Assembly: GCA_934645125.1 (NCBI GenBank)
Contig: CAKUDT010000022.1
Span: 1 to 11,969, forward strand
DNA from: an uncultured Eggerthellaceae bacterium
Lineage (GTDB): Bacteria; Actinomycetota; Coriobacteriia; Coriobacteriales; Eggerthellaceae
Length of the DNA: 11,969 nt
Reading direction: 5' to 3'
The notes under the pieces are model-generated. The model was not told the DNA's origin, did no database searches, and saw nothing but the letters and a program-made list of their open reading frames with translations. The position numbers and the translations under genes were made by a program. Below are positions 1 through 6,942 of the stretch, one piece after another; positions within the stretch are counted from its first letter, which is position 1; each line of letters starts with the position of its first letter.

Positions 1-274
1 GAATGACATAGCGCGCGCCCTGGTGTTCGAATTCAAGCTCGACGTATGTTACCTGGTCATCTGTTGCAAATCCGCTGCGTACGCTCTTGCTCTCGCGCAC
101 CGACCCGCTCATCTCTCCATAAAGCGCGAATTTGATAGCATCGAACAACGTTGTTTTGCCTGATCCCGTGGGACCCGTGAGCAAAAACAGACCGCTGTGC
201 AGCTTCTCGAAATCAATGACGCATTTTTCCGCATACGCGCCAAACGCTACGAGTTCCAAGCGAAGCGGTTTCAT
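1..274 (-). CDS. sbcC: Exonuclease subunit SbcC, N-terminal fragment
   Basis: Partial gene: the first 91 codons are present and the rest lies beyond the left edge. SbcC is the SMC/Rad50-like ATPase of the SbcCD nuclease, which cuts hairpins, long palindromes and protein-blocked DNA ends in the cytoplasm. The translation begins MKPLRLELVAFGAYAEK, the usual SbcC opening, followed by a Walker A loop GPTGSGKTT at about residues 34-42 and the FDAIKFALYGEMSG segment that follows it in this family. The long coiled coil, zinc hook and C-terminal Walker B lobe are not visible. The start codon (272-274) overlaps the sbcD stop as ATGA, so translation is probably coupled to sbcD. Assignment is secure from the N-terminal signature and from the neighbour. 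Confidence 0.93.
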   Translation of the reverse strand, partial: MKPLRLELVAFGAYAEKCVIDFEKLHSGLFLLTGPTGSGKTTLFDAIKFALYGEMSGSVRESKSVRSGFATDDQVTYVELEFEHQGARYVI

Positions 275-1491
275 GAGCGCTCCCCCTTTCCGCTGGCTTG
301 CTCGCTGGGTTTTTCGCCCAGCGCGCCCCACGCGCCTGTCTGGCCCATTTGCCCCACCTGATCATCGCGCACGATATCCTGCACAATCGCGCATTGCTCA
401 TCGGTCAGACCCTGCCCCGTCTGCTCCATGAAGAAGTCCGAGAACAACTCAAAGCAGCTCTTCTGCTTCATTTCCGATAGCGTCATTTTCCCTGATGAAG
501 CAGCAATTTCCGCTTCCCGCCAGCTTAGCAGCAACAAGCGAGGATACACCGCCTTCACACGGTTGAACGCATCATAGGCGCTGCGATCCGTAAGCGTCAC
601 ATGCATATAATCCTGGTGATCGCCGATATCCTTGCCCGCCTCAAGATCTTCAAGCGAGCACGTGATCTCGCGCATAGCATGCAGCGGCGCCAGAGGAATC
701 TGCGTTACCGCCACGTTGCCTTGCCCATCAAGATCAACGATGCACGCCACTTTCTTCTGCGAAATCTCGCTGAAGGAATACCGCACGGGCGATCCCGCGT
801 AACGAACGGCATCGCGCCCTACGCGCTGCGGCCCATGCAGATGCCCCAGCGCCACATAATCGAATGCATCGAAAAGCGACGCGTCCACGTTGTCCAGACC
901 GCCCAGCGAACTCATTGTTTCCGACTCGCAGCGCTCGGGATCAATACCCATTGCCGTAACGAACTGATGCGCCACCAAAACATGACGAACCCCCTGTTCA
1001 AGTGGGTGTTCTTCCAAAGCAACACGCACGGCATCATGATGCGTTTTTATCTCTGCTTCACGCTGGGGGAACGCCGCACGCACATCTAAAGGGCGCACAA
1101 ACGGCAAAAGATGCACGCACACCGGACCATTGGCGTCTTCAAGGGAAAACGTCGCAATATGCCCGCGATACGGTCGCGCAACGTGCAAGCCGGCAGCATC
1201 GGTAATCGTTGAGCAATAAGCCACTTGCTGCGCGCTATCGTGATTGCCCGGAATAACGAAAACAGGGATGTTCCGACGTACGAATGACGCCAAGAAACGC
1301 TCGGAGAGCTCCAACGCCACCGACGAGGGATTCGGCCGGTCGAACACGTCGCCCGCCACTAAAACCGCATCAACCCGCTGGTCTTCCGCGATAGATATAA
1401 GCTGGTCAAAAGCATGCTCTTGCTCATCAAGCATGGGCCGCTCATGAACGCGCTTGCCAATATGAAGATCGGCCACATGAAGAAATCTCAT
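271..1491 (-). CDS. sbcD: Exonuclease subunit SbcD (Mre11-like nuclease)
   Basis: 406-residue calcineurin-like metallophosphoesterase, the nuclease half of SbcCD and homologue of Mre11; length is normal for the family. The metal-binding motifs appear in order: DLH (D8, H10), GDVFD (D48), GNHD (N83, H84), an isolated H175 in VAHQFV, and GHLH (H217, H219). The rest, to residue 406, would be the capping and SbcC-binding part; its end is rich in Gly, Gln and Glu. The ATG at 1491 is preceded by AAGGAAA on the minus strand at normal spacing, and the protein starts MRFLHVADLHIG as expected. It is first in an operon with sbcC, and the two reading frames overlap by four bases. All catalytic residues look intact. 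Confidence 0.95.
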   Translation of the reverse strand: MRFLHVADLHIGKRVHERPMLDEQEHAFDQLISIAEDQRVDAVLVAGDVFDRPNPSSVALELSERFLASFVRRNIPVFVIPGNHDSAQQVAYCSTITDAAGLHVARPYRGHIATFSLEDANGPVCVHLLPFVRPLDVRAAFPQREAEIKTHHDAVRVALEEHPLEQGVRHVLVAHQFVTAMGIDPERCESETMSSLGGLDNVDASLFDAFDYVALGHLHGPQRVGRDAVRYAGSPVRYSFSEISQKKVACIVDLDGQGNVAVTQIPLAPLHAMREITCSLEDLEAGKDIGDHQDYMHVTLTDRSAYDAFNRVKAVYPRLLLLSWREAEIAASSGKMTLSEMKQKSCFELFSDFFMEQTGQGLTDEQCAIVQDIVRDDQVGQMGQTGAWGALGEKPSEQASGKGERS

Positions 1492-1544
1492 TGCGTTTCC
1501 TTACCATTGTCTGGGCGCTTCGCCTTTTTGATTCACGTCGTTTC

Positions 1545-1550
1545 ATTATA
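1545..1550 (-). promoter_or_regulatory. Candidate -10 box for sbcDC
   Basis: The minus strand reads TATAAT here, a perfect -10 hexamer about 54 bases before the sbcD ATG, which would give a leader of roughly 45 nt. No good -35 is seen at 16-18 bp upstream, so the call rests on the -10 and on position alone. Confidence 0.35.
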
Positions 1551-1649
1551 CGCGCACAGAGGTTTGGAGCGCGAGACGAAAACAGGCCACGAAAAGAGGT
1601 ACGCCTGTCCAAAACATACCCCTATTTAACAAAAACCACACAATATGCA

Positions 1650-1658
1650 TGGTATGAT
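1650..1658 (+). promoter_or_regulatory. Candidate extended -10 promoter for the ricin/beta-lactamase-fold gene
   Basis: TGGTATGAT fits the extended -10 pattern TGnTATAAT with one mismatch. A TTAACA at 1626-1631 lies 21 bp away, too far for a normal -35, but extended -10 promoters can do without one. Transcription from about 1665 would give a leader of about 85 nt. Confidence 0.4.
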
Positions 1659-1708
1659 AGACGCATTCAACATGACGGGGTAAATCTGCACGAAAACATC
1701 TGTTTCGA

Positions 1709-1745
1709 TTGCTTGGCAGAGTTTACCGCCCGAAAGCAAGGAGAT
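1709..1745 (+). promoter_or_regulatory. Ribosome binding site with adjoining leader hairpin
   Basis: AAGGAGAT at 1738-1745 is a near-perfect Shine-Dalgarno sequence, with AGGAG six bases before the ATG at 1750, and it fixes that start. Just upstream, TTGCTTGGC (1709-1717) can pair with GCC (1728-1730) and AAGCAA (1734-1739) with a three-base bulge. The stem reaches the first two bases of the Shine-Dalgarno sequence. The ribosome site is secure; a regulatory role for the hairpin is a guess. Confidence 0.6.
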
Positions 1746-1749
1746 ATCC

Positions 1750-4700
1750 ATGACTGAACGAACGCGAACGCTGGGAGTCGCATCATCAACGCCCCCACGC
1801 GAAACATTTTCCTGGATAAGAAAGGCGGGGTTGGCTTTCGGCGCGGTCTCCCTTGCCGTTGCCCTTCAGAGTATGCCCCTTGGAACGGCGCAGGCCTACG
1901 CAGATGAAGGCGCCGACGCAGCGGCGATTGAAGCCGTAGCGCTGGCCGACACGCTGGCAGGAACGGACGCGCAGCAAAGCGGTGCTCCCGAATTGAGAGA
2001 TGCGGGCGCGAAGGACTCAGCGCAAGGCGCAACGAACGGCGCAGCTGCAGCCGCAGTCCAGAACGAGAGCGACAAGAACGGCGTCGCAGCTCCAACGACC
2101 AGCGGGAACACGACTCCAGCAACTCCAGGCGCACCGTCTGACAATAACGCATTTGCTGGCGGAACCGCTCCCGCAGGAACTCCCGAAGAAGGTGGCGTGG
2201 CCGCAACAGGCAACGCAGGCGCGAGCGGCGCAACGGGAGAAAACACTGCTCCTGGTGCTTCTACCAGCGCGAACGGCAAGACCGAAGGCGCAAACGCGGG
2301 CGCGGCAAGCGACGCAAAGGCCGACACGAAGGCCGATGCGAAGCCAGGCACCACTGCCGATGGAAATGACAAGGCCAACAAGGGCTTTACGTATGTCACC
2401 GTTGAAAACGGCACGTACATCATTGAATCCGAATACGGCACGGTGCTTGATGTTGCCGCAGGCGGAAGCGACGATGGCACGAACGTACAAGGCTGGGAAG
2501 ATAACGCCACGGGCGCTCAGCGCTTCGTAATCAAGGCGGAAGGGACCGACAAAAACGGCCGCACCCAGTACTCTATTTCCGCGCAAGACTCCGGAAAAGC
2601 ACTTGACGTTTACGCGGCCGGCACTGCGAACGGTACGAACATCCAAATCTACCAGCACAACGGAACGCCAGCTCAAAGGTGGTATTTCGCAAGCAGCACC
2701 ACAGCCGACGGAAAACCAAGCTTCGTTATTATCAGCACGGTTTCTGGCAAAGTGGTAGACATTGCCAGCAGCAAGATTGGCGCCAATGTGCGCATCTGGA
2801 CAGCAAACGGCAAGGCGTCCCAAAACTGGAAACTTCGCCTGTGCCCTGAACCAACGTTTGGCACCATTGAAAGCGGCGCTTACATCATTGAATCCGAATA
2901 CGGCACCGTGCTTGACGTTGCCGCAGCAGGCACCTCCGACGGCAGCAACGTGCAAGGCTGGGAAAGCAATCAGACCATCGCCCAGCGCTTCTACGTAAGC
3001 AAAAAGGGCGTAGATGCTGATGGCAACCAGCTGTTCTCCATCTCTTCGGTCCTTTCGGGCAAAGCGCTTGACGTTTACGCAGGCAACAACCACGACGGCA
3101 CGAACGTGCAAATCTACCAGCAAAACGGCACTGCCGCTCAGCGCTGGCGTCTGGTTCCCTCTTTCACCGCAAGCGGCGCACCTTGCTTCGTTATCATGAG
3201 CTGCCTGGGCTCGAAAGCGCTTGACGCAGAAGGTGGCGAAAACGGCTCGAACGTACGCATTTGGAACATGAACGGAAGCGCATCCCAGAACTGGATCTTC
3301 CGTTTATGCCCCGCTGTTATCGCTGATGGAGCATACGTTATTGAGAGCAGCGCCAATTCGAATTACGTGGTTGATGTCGCCAAGCAAAGTGGCAATGACT
3401 GCGCAAACGTCCAGCTGGGCAAAGAAAACGGCGCGAATTCTCAAGCGTTCGCTTTGAATTACGACAGCTACACCGGCTATTACCTTATCACCAACTATGG
3501 ATCGGGCAAGCTGCTTGACGTGGCGAATGGCGAGACATCCAACAATGCGAATGTGTGGCAGTACACCTCCAACCGCTCGGCCGCTCAGCTGTGGCGCGTT
3601 ATTGTGAACAGCAATGGCACGCTCTCTTTTGCTTCGGCGAAAAGCAACAAGGCCCTCACGATCAACGGCACGGCAAAGAGCGGCGCAAACCTCAAGATTT
3701 ACACGCTGTCGAACGCTGCATCGCAGCGTTTCAGACTGGCTGCCGCAACACCGAAGGCAACTGAAGGCAACTTCTGCATTCAAGACGGCACGAACGGTGG
3801 GCTTGTTTGGGATATGCCTGCCGGTTCCACAACAGAAGGCACGCGCGCGGGCCTGTACGAGGCAAACGGCACGCTGGCGCAGAAATACGTCTTTGAGTCC
3901 GATGGCGCAGGCGCCTGGTACATTCGCCCCGTGATTTCGGGTCAATACATAAGCGTTGACACCAAGGGCAACATCACGCAGCAAAACAAGAACAGCAAGT
4001 TCATTCAGAAATGGAACATTGTTCCCACCAACGACGGCCACTTCACGTTTGCAGCCATCTCTAACGGCATGCTAATTGGCTCGCGTGACTTCAACATGGG
4101 CGGTTCGCTGTACGGCGCAAAGAAAGCTTCGCATTCCGGCTGGAACTTTGTGAACACATCGCTTCTTTCCTCGGGCTACTACACCATCAAGCTCAAGGAG
4201 AACACCGATGTTGCCGTTGAAGTGTATTACAACAGCTCATCTGCGGGCGGAAACATTAGCACGTGGCATGCCGAGAATCACAACTCTCAGAAGTTCTACT
4301 TGAGCGACGACGGCAACGGTTACTACACCATCTACGGCGGCTGGTCCATGCTGCCGTGGGATGTTAAGGGCGGCTCGGCGCAGGCAGGCGCAAACATCCA
4401 GCAGTACTACGATAACGGAACGAACGCTCAAAAGTGGCAGATTACCTGGCAAAACGGCGGATTCATGTTCAAGAGCGCGCTGGGCAACTTCGCCATGAGC
4501 CTGAGCAGCCTGGGGGCGGGCGCAAACGTACAGCTTGCCACGTTCGACAAAACATCCGCCAACCAGCACTTCCTGCTAAACCACGCAACGCTGGGACGCG
4601 CAAGCATCTCCGAACTTATTGAGGTCCTTGACGAATATGCAACGGGCGATGGCCTGAAAACATTCAAGAGCCCCAAGAGCCTTTCCGGCGATACCGTTGA

Positions 4701-5355
4701 TGCCATTTGGGATGCCCTGTACGGCTTTTGGGACATTGGCGCTTCAGTAGGTTTCACGCTGATCGATCTTACCACGGGTGCAGGCATCACGTACAACTCC
4801 GACACCGTGTACTACAGCGCCTGCTCCATTAAGGGCCCCTACTCTATGGCATTAAGCCAATACGTGCCCAGCGCGCTGGATGAATGGCGCGGTTCTTTCT
4901 GGCACGCGCTGGATTACTCCAACAACGAAACGTACCAGGCCTATTTCTACAATTACGGACGTTGGCCGCTGGAAGAGTACAACAGCATTGGACACGTGGA
5001 GAACTTCTCTTGGAACGGCTGGACGGCCTCTTATACGGCAGAAGACCTTTGCCGTATGTGGGTCGTGTCGCAGGATTACCTGTTGGGCGGCACCGATAAT
5101 GCCGCATGGCTGCGCGAGACACTGGAACAAAACAGCGCTGGCATGACGCGCATGTCCGTTTCTAAATACGGCGCAAGCCCTGTGTACGCGAAATCGGGTT
5201 GGACCGACAATGCGCGCACGGAAGGCTGTCTGGTTATGGACGGCGATCACCCTTATGTGTGCGCCATTATGTCCACCACAAACATCAACCATTCTGATTT
5301 GGTGATGAACCTGGCTGATGCGCTGTATCGCGCTCATCGCGACTTAGTGATTTAG
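1750..5355 (+). CDS. Secreted protein: five ricin-type beta-trefoils plus class A beta-lactamase-like domain
   Basis: 1201 residues. A signal peptide is clear: an unusually long charged n-region to about residue 26, a hydrophobic core (AGLAFGAVSLAVAL) and a cleavage site near AQA-YA, residue 50. Residues 50-212 are an Ala/Thr/Gly/Asn-rich linker. Residues 213-945 hold fifteen QxW-type subdomains (QRF at 257, QNW at 358 and 513, among others), three per trefoil, so five complete beta-trefoils; this fold usually binds sugars. Residues 950-1201 resemble the penicillin-binding/class A beta-lactamase fold, with SNN (1057-1059) for SDN and KSG (1148-1150) for KTG. The SxxK motif reads C1025-S-I-K1028, so the nucleophile position is Cys. 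No LPXTG or membrane anchor is seen. Likely roles are binding to cell-wall or host glycans plus a hydrolase or pseudo-hydrolase; the substrate is unknown. Transcribed alone, between its own promoter and terminator. Confidence 0.88.
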   Translation: MTERTRTLGVASSTPPRETFSWIRKAGLAFGAVSLAVALQSMPLGTAQAYADEGADAAAIEAVALADTLAGTDAQQSGAPELRDAGAKDSAQGATNGAAAAAVQNESDKNGVAAPTTSGNTTPATPGAPSDNNAFAGGTAPAGTPEEGGVAATGNAGASGATGENTAPGASTSANGKTEGANAGAASDAKADTKADAKPGTTADGNDKANKGFTYVTVENGTYIIESEYGTVLDVAAGGSDDGTNVQGWEDNATGAQRFVIKAEGTDKNGRTQYSISAQDSGKALDVYAAGTANGTNIQIYQHNGTPAQRWYFASSTTADGKPSFVIISTVSGKVVDIASSKIGANVRIWTANGKASQNWKLRLCPEPTFGTIESGAYIIESEYGTVLDVAAAGTSDGSNVQGWESNQTIAQRFYVSKKGVDADGNQLFSISSVLSGKALDVYAGNNHDGTNVQIYQQNGTAAQRWRLVPSFTASGAPCFVIMSCLGSKALDAEGGENGSNVRIWNMNGSASQNWIFRLCPAVIADGAYVIESSANSNYVVDVAKQSGNDCANVQLGKENGANSQAFALNYDSYTGYYLITNYGSGKLLDVANGETSNNANVWQYTSNRSAAQLWRVIVNSNGTLSFASAKSNKALTINGTAKSGANLKIYTLSNAASQRFRLAAATPKATEGNFCIQDGTNGGLVWDMPAGSTTEGTRAGLYEANGTLAQKYVFESDGAGAWYIRPVISGQYISVDTKGNITQQNKNSKFIQKWNIVPTNDGHFTFAAISNGMLIGSRDFNMGGSLYGAKKASHSGWNFVNTSLLSSGYYTIKLKENTDVAVEVYYNSSSAGGNISTWHAENHNSQKFYLSDDGNGYYTIYGGWSMLPWDVKGGSAQAGANIQQYYDNGTNAQKWQITWQNGGFMFKSALGNFAMSLSSLGAGANVQLATFDKTSANQHFLLNHATLGRASISELIEVLDEYATGDGLKTFKSPKSLSGDTVDAIWDALYGFWDIGASVGFTLIDLTTGAGITYNSDTVYYSACSIKGPYSMALSQYVPSALDEWRGSFWHALDYSNNETYQAYFYNYGRWPLEEYNSIGHVENFSWNGWTASYTAEDLCRMWVVSQDYLLGGTDNAAWLRETLEQNSAGMTRMSVSKYGASPVYAKSGWTDNARTEGCLVMDGDHPYVCAIMSTTNINHSDLVMNLADALYRAHRDLVI
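2416..3303 (+). repeat. In-frame 465-bp duplication of the first two trefoils
   Basis: The coding sequence of trefoil 2 repeats that of trefoil 1 at a constant offset of 465 bp (155 codons). The stretch from 2416 (TYIIESEYGTVLDVAA) recurs from 2881 almost base for base, and the segment from 2602 (LDVYA...NIQIYQ) recurs from 3067 with the same offset. Trefoils 3-5 keep the fold pattern but are far more diverged. This points to a later duplication, or to gene conversion, of the first module. Confidence 0.8.
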
Positions 5356-5405
5356 GTGTAGCGATACGGCGGCTTTGACGCCGCGGTGGCAACAGAGCAT
5401 TTGCA

Positions 5406-5439
5406 ACGGGAGCGGATACTGATTCCGCTCCCGTTTTTT
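5406..5439 (+). terminator. Intrinsic terminator after the ricin/beta-lactamase-fold gene
   Basis: ACGGGAGCGGA (5406-5416) pairs perfectly over 11 bp with TCCGCTCCCGT (5424-5434) around a seven-base loop, and a T run follows (5434-5439). It lies about 50 bases after the stop codon. A weaker GCGGC/GCCGC hairpin (5369-5384) without a T run precedes it. Confidence 0.93.
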
Positions 5440-5476
5440 ACGACCCCTTCGCCATCTACGCGGTTCTCTGATAAAT

Positions 5477-5491
5477 CTAGTTTTTTACTAG
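5477..5491. promoter_or_regulatory. Small palindrome CTAGT-N5-ACTAG in the spacer
   Basis: CTAGT (5477-5481) and ACTAG (5487-5491) form a perfect inverted repeat around TTTTT, about 62 bases upstream of the candidate -35 of the next gene. It could be a protein-binding site. No regulator gene is adjacent, so the role is unknown. Confidence 0.25.
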
Positions 5492-5552
5492 GAATTTCGT
5501 TCCCTTCAACAAAGTAAATACAGCGTTACCTCCCATAGAGCAACGTCAGCAA

Positions 5553-5581
5553 TTGACTCATTTTTCCTAAAATATCACAAT
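5553..5581 (+). promoter_or_regulatory. Candidate promoter for the MtaA-like gene
   Basis: TTGACT (5553-5558) and CACAAT (5576-5581) are separated by exactly 17 bp in an AT-rich stretch. Transcription would begin near 5588, after the alternative TTG codon at 5583 and about 80 bases before the ATG at 5670. The remaining spacer, 5440-5552, holds only the CTAGT palindrome. Confidence 0.5.
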
Positions 5582-5669
5582 TTTGCGAATTTTGCGCAAT
5601 AATGAGCACTGTTCAGACCAACCGAACGCCCTCCTGTATGAAGGACGCTCAAAAAGAAAGAAGAAGAAA

Positions 5670-6755
5670 ATGCAGTCGTACAACAAGTACTCCAGCATGG
5701 ACAGCTGGCTCAATGCCGTTCTTTCCACACGTCATAAAGTACCCCAGCCCATTGCCACATTTCCTGCGGCGCATATCTTGGGTTGCACCGTTGAAAGTCT
5801 GGCGAAGAATCCCGCCGGCCAAGCAATGGGCATCAAGCTGATGGCTGAAAAATACAACATGAGCATTGCCATGGGCTTCATGGATCTTTCCGCAGAAGCA
5901 GAGGCTTTTGGCGCTAACTGCATCTATCATGAAGAAGAAGTTCCCACCATTTCCGGCGCCATTGTGGAAACCGAAAAAGACGCCGAAGCACTGCAAATTC
6001 CCGAAGTCGGCGCAGGACGTACCGGCACGTACTTAAAGGGCATCGAGATGGCGCTGCACTTGATTGACGATCGCCCCGTATTCGCTGAATGCATTGGACC
6101 GTTTTCCCTGGCAGGACGCTTGGTTGACATTACGGAAGCCATGGTTTTGTGCTATGAAGAGCCCGACATGATGCATACCGTGCTTAAGAAAGCTACGACA
6201 TTCATCATCAACTACATTAAGGCTTATAAGGAAATTGGCGCGCACGGCGTACTGATTGCCGAACCGCTGGCAGGCATTCTGTCCCCCGCCCTTGTCGATG
6301 AATTCTCATGCCAATACATGAAGCAAATCGTGGATGCATGCCAGGACAAGGATTTCCTGGTGTTCTATCACAACTGCGGCAACAACGCCGTCTTGCAAGC
6401 CGACGACATCTTCGCTATAGGCTGCAAGGGATACCACTTCGGCGACAAGATTCGTCTGAAAGACATTATGGAAAAGGCGCCGTCTGATGTAATCGTCATG
6501 GGCAACGTAAGCCCGTCCGAGGAGTTCTTCAAAGGAACGAAGAAGTCAATTCGCATGGCAACGTATCGCGTCATGCATGACTGCTATGATTACGATAATT
6601 TCTGGCTATCTTCCGGCTGCGATGTGCCTGCGTTGGCTGATCCCACGAACATTGCTGAGTTCTTCAGTGCGGCCGAGGATTTCTACAAGTGCCACGATAT
6701 GTATGAAGTGCTGCAAGCAAACTTCGATGCAAAGTATTTTGAACAAGCCAAGTAA
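5670..6755 (+). CDS. Uroporphyrinogen decarboxylase-family (MtaA-like) zinc methyltransferase
   Basis: 361 residues from the chosen start. The sequence fits the UroD/MtaA/CmuA family, TIM-barrel enzymes that move methyl groups between corrinoid proteins and thiols such as coenzyme M, or decarboxylate porphyrins. The zinc-binding pattern H-x-C...C of the methyltransferase branch is visible as H234-N-C236 (FYHNCGNN) and C317 (SSGCDVPA). The spacing is close to that recalled for MtaA, which argues against true HemE. The frame stays open upstream to a TTG at 5583, but the added 29 residues are Lys/Arg-rich and would start before the likely transcription start, so the ATG at 5670, behind the purine run AAAGAAAGAAGAAGAAA, is preferred. 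No corrinoid protein, MtaB-like partner or reactivase is adjacent. The methyl donor and acceptor cannot be told from sequence; a demethylation role is inference. Confidence 0.82.
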   Translation: MQSYNKYSSMDSWLNAVLSTRHKVPQPIATFPAAHILGCTVESLAKNPAGQAMGIKLMAEKYNMSIAMGFMDLSAEAEAFGANCIYHEEEVPTISGAIVETEKDAEALQIPEVGAGRTGTYLKGIEMALHLIDDRPVFAECIGPFSLAGRLVDITEAMVLCYEEPDMMHTVLKKATTFIINYIKAYKEIGAHGVLIAEPLAGILSPALVDEFSCQYMKQIVDACQDKDFLVFYHNCGNNAVLQADDIFAIGCKGYHFGDKIRLKDIMEKAPSDVIVMGNVSPSEEFFKGTKKSIRMATYRVMHDCYDYDNFWLSSGCDVPALADPTNIAEFFSAAEDFYKCHDMYEVLQANFDAKYFEQAK

Positions 6756-6842
6756 CCTTCGTGAACTGCTCGGATTTTTGGCGCCCGCAGAGGGCACCCA
6801 AGCAAACATCGAGCATGATTGATAAGCGAACCCTTCTCTTTC

Positions 6843-6912
6843 GGGCCCGCATTTTCGCTTTCAGGACTGTCCCTCATCCCCTTTGGTTCTGAACAGGCGA
6901 ATATGCGGGTCC
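6843..6912. repeat. 70-nt imperfect stem-loop between convergent genes; possible terminator or REP-like element
   Basis: The arms 6843-6867 and 6886-6912 can form about 23 base pairs. The outer block pairs 6843-6858 with 6897-6912, with one mismatch and one G-U. The inner block pairs TTCAGGAC (6860-6867) with GTTCTGAA (6886-6893), with one G-U, and a small internal loop lies between the blocks. The plus-strand downstream side is modestly T-rich (CTTTATT), so it may end the methyltransferase transcript; the minus side has no T run. The centre (AGGACTGTCCCT) resembles the GGGACAGTCCC palindromes that recur in many bacterial genomes. The rest of the 6756-6942 spacer shows nothing else clear. Confidence 0.55.
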
Positions 6913-6942
6913 CTTTATTCCCTTATTAAATTGTCTGCTTCC

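Noticed and set aside
601..1089. 162-codon open frame on the plus strand
   Set aside because: Antisense to sbcD, whose catalytic motifs leave no doubt about the coding strand.
1582..1608. ACAGGC/GCCTGT inverted repeat upstream of sbcD
   Set aside because: Only six pairs around a 15-base loop with a weak T run; likely chance.
2017..3123. Long open frame on the minus strand opposite the trefoil array
   Set aside because: It lies wholly inside the plus-strand gene with its clear domains, has no domain of its own, and its openness follows from the repeated GC-rich codons of the plus strand.
3304..4041. 245-codon open frame on the minus strand
   Set aside because: Antisense to trefoils 3 and 4, with no recognisable motif; treated as a shadow.
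5583..5669. Upstream TTG start adding 29 residues to the MtaA-like protein
   Set aside because: The extension is a Lys/Arg-rich run unlike the family, and the codon lies at or before the likely transcription start.
6776..6802. GGCGCCC/GGGCACC hairpin after the methyltransferase gene
   Set aside because: Imperfect short stem with the T run on the wrong side for the plus strand and none on the other; not a credible terminator.
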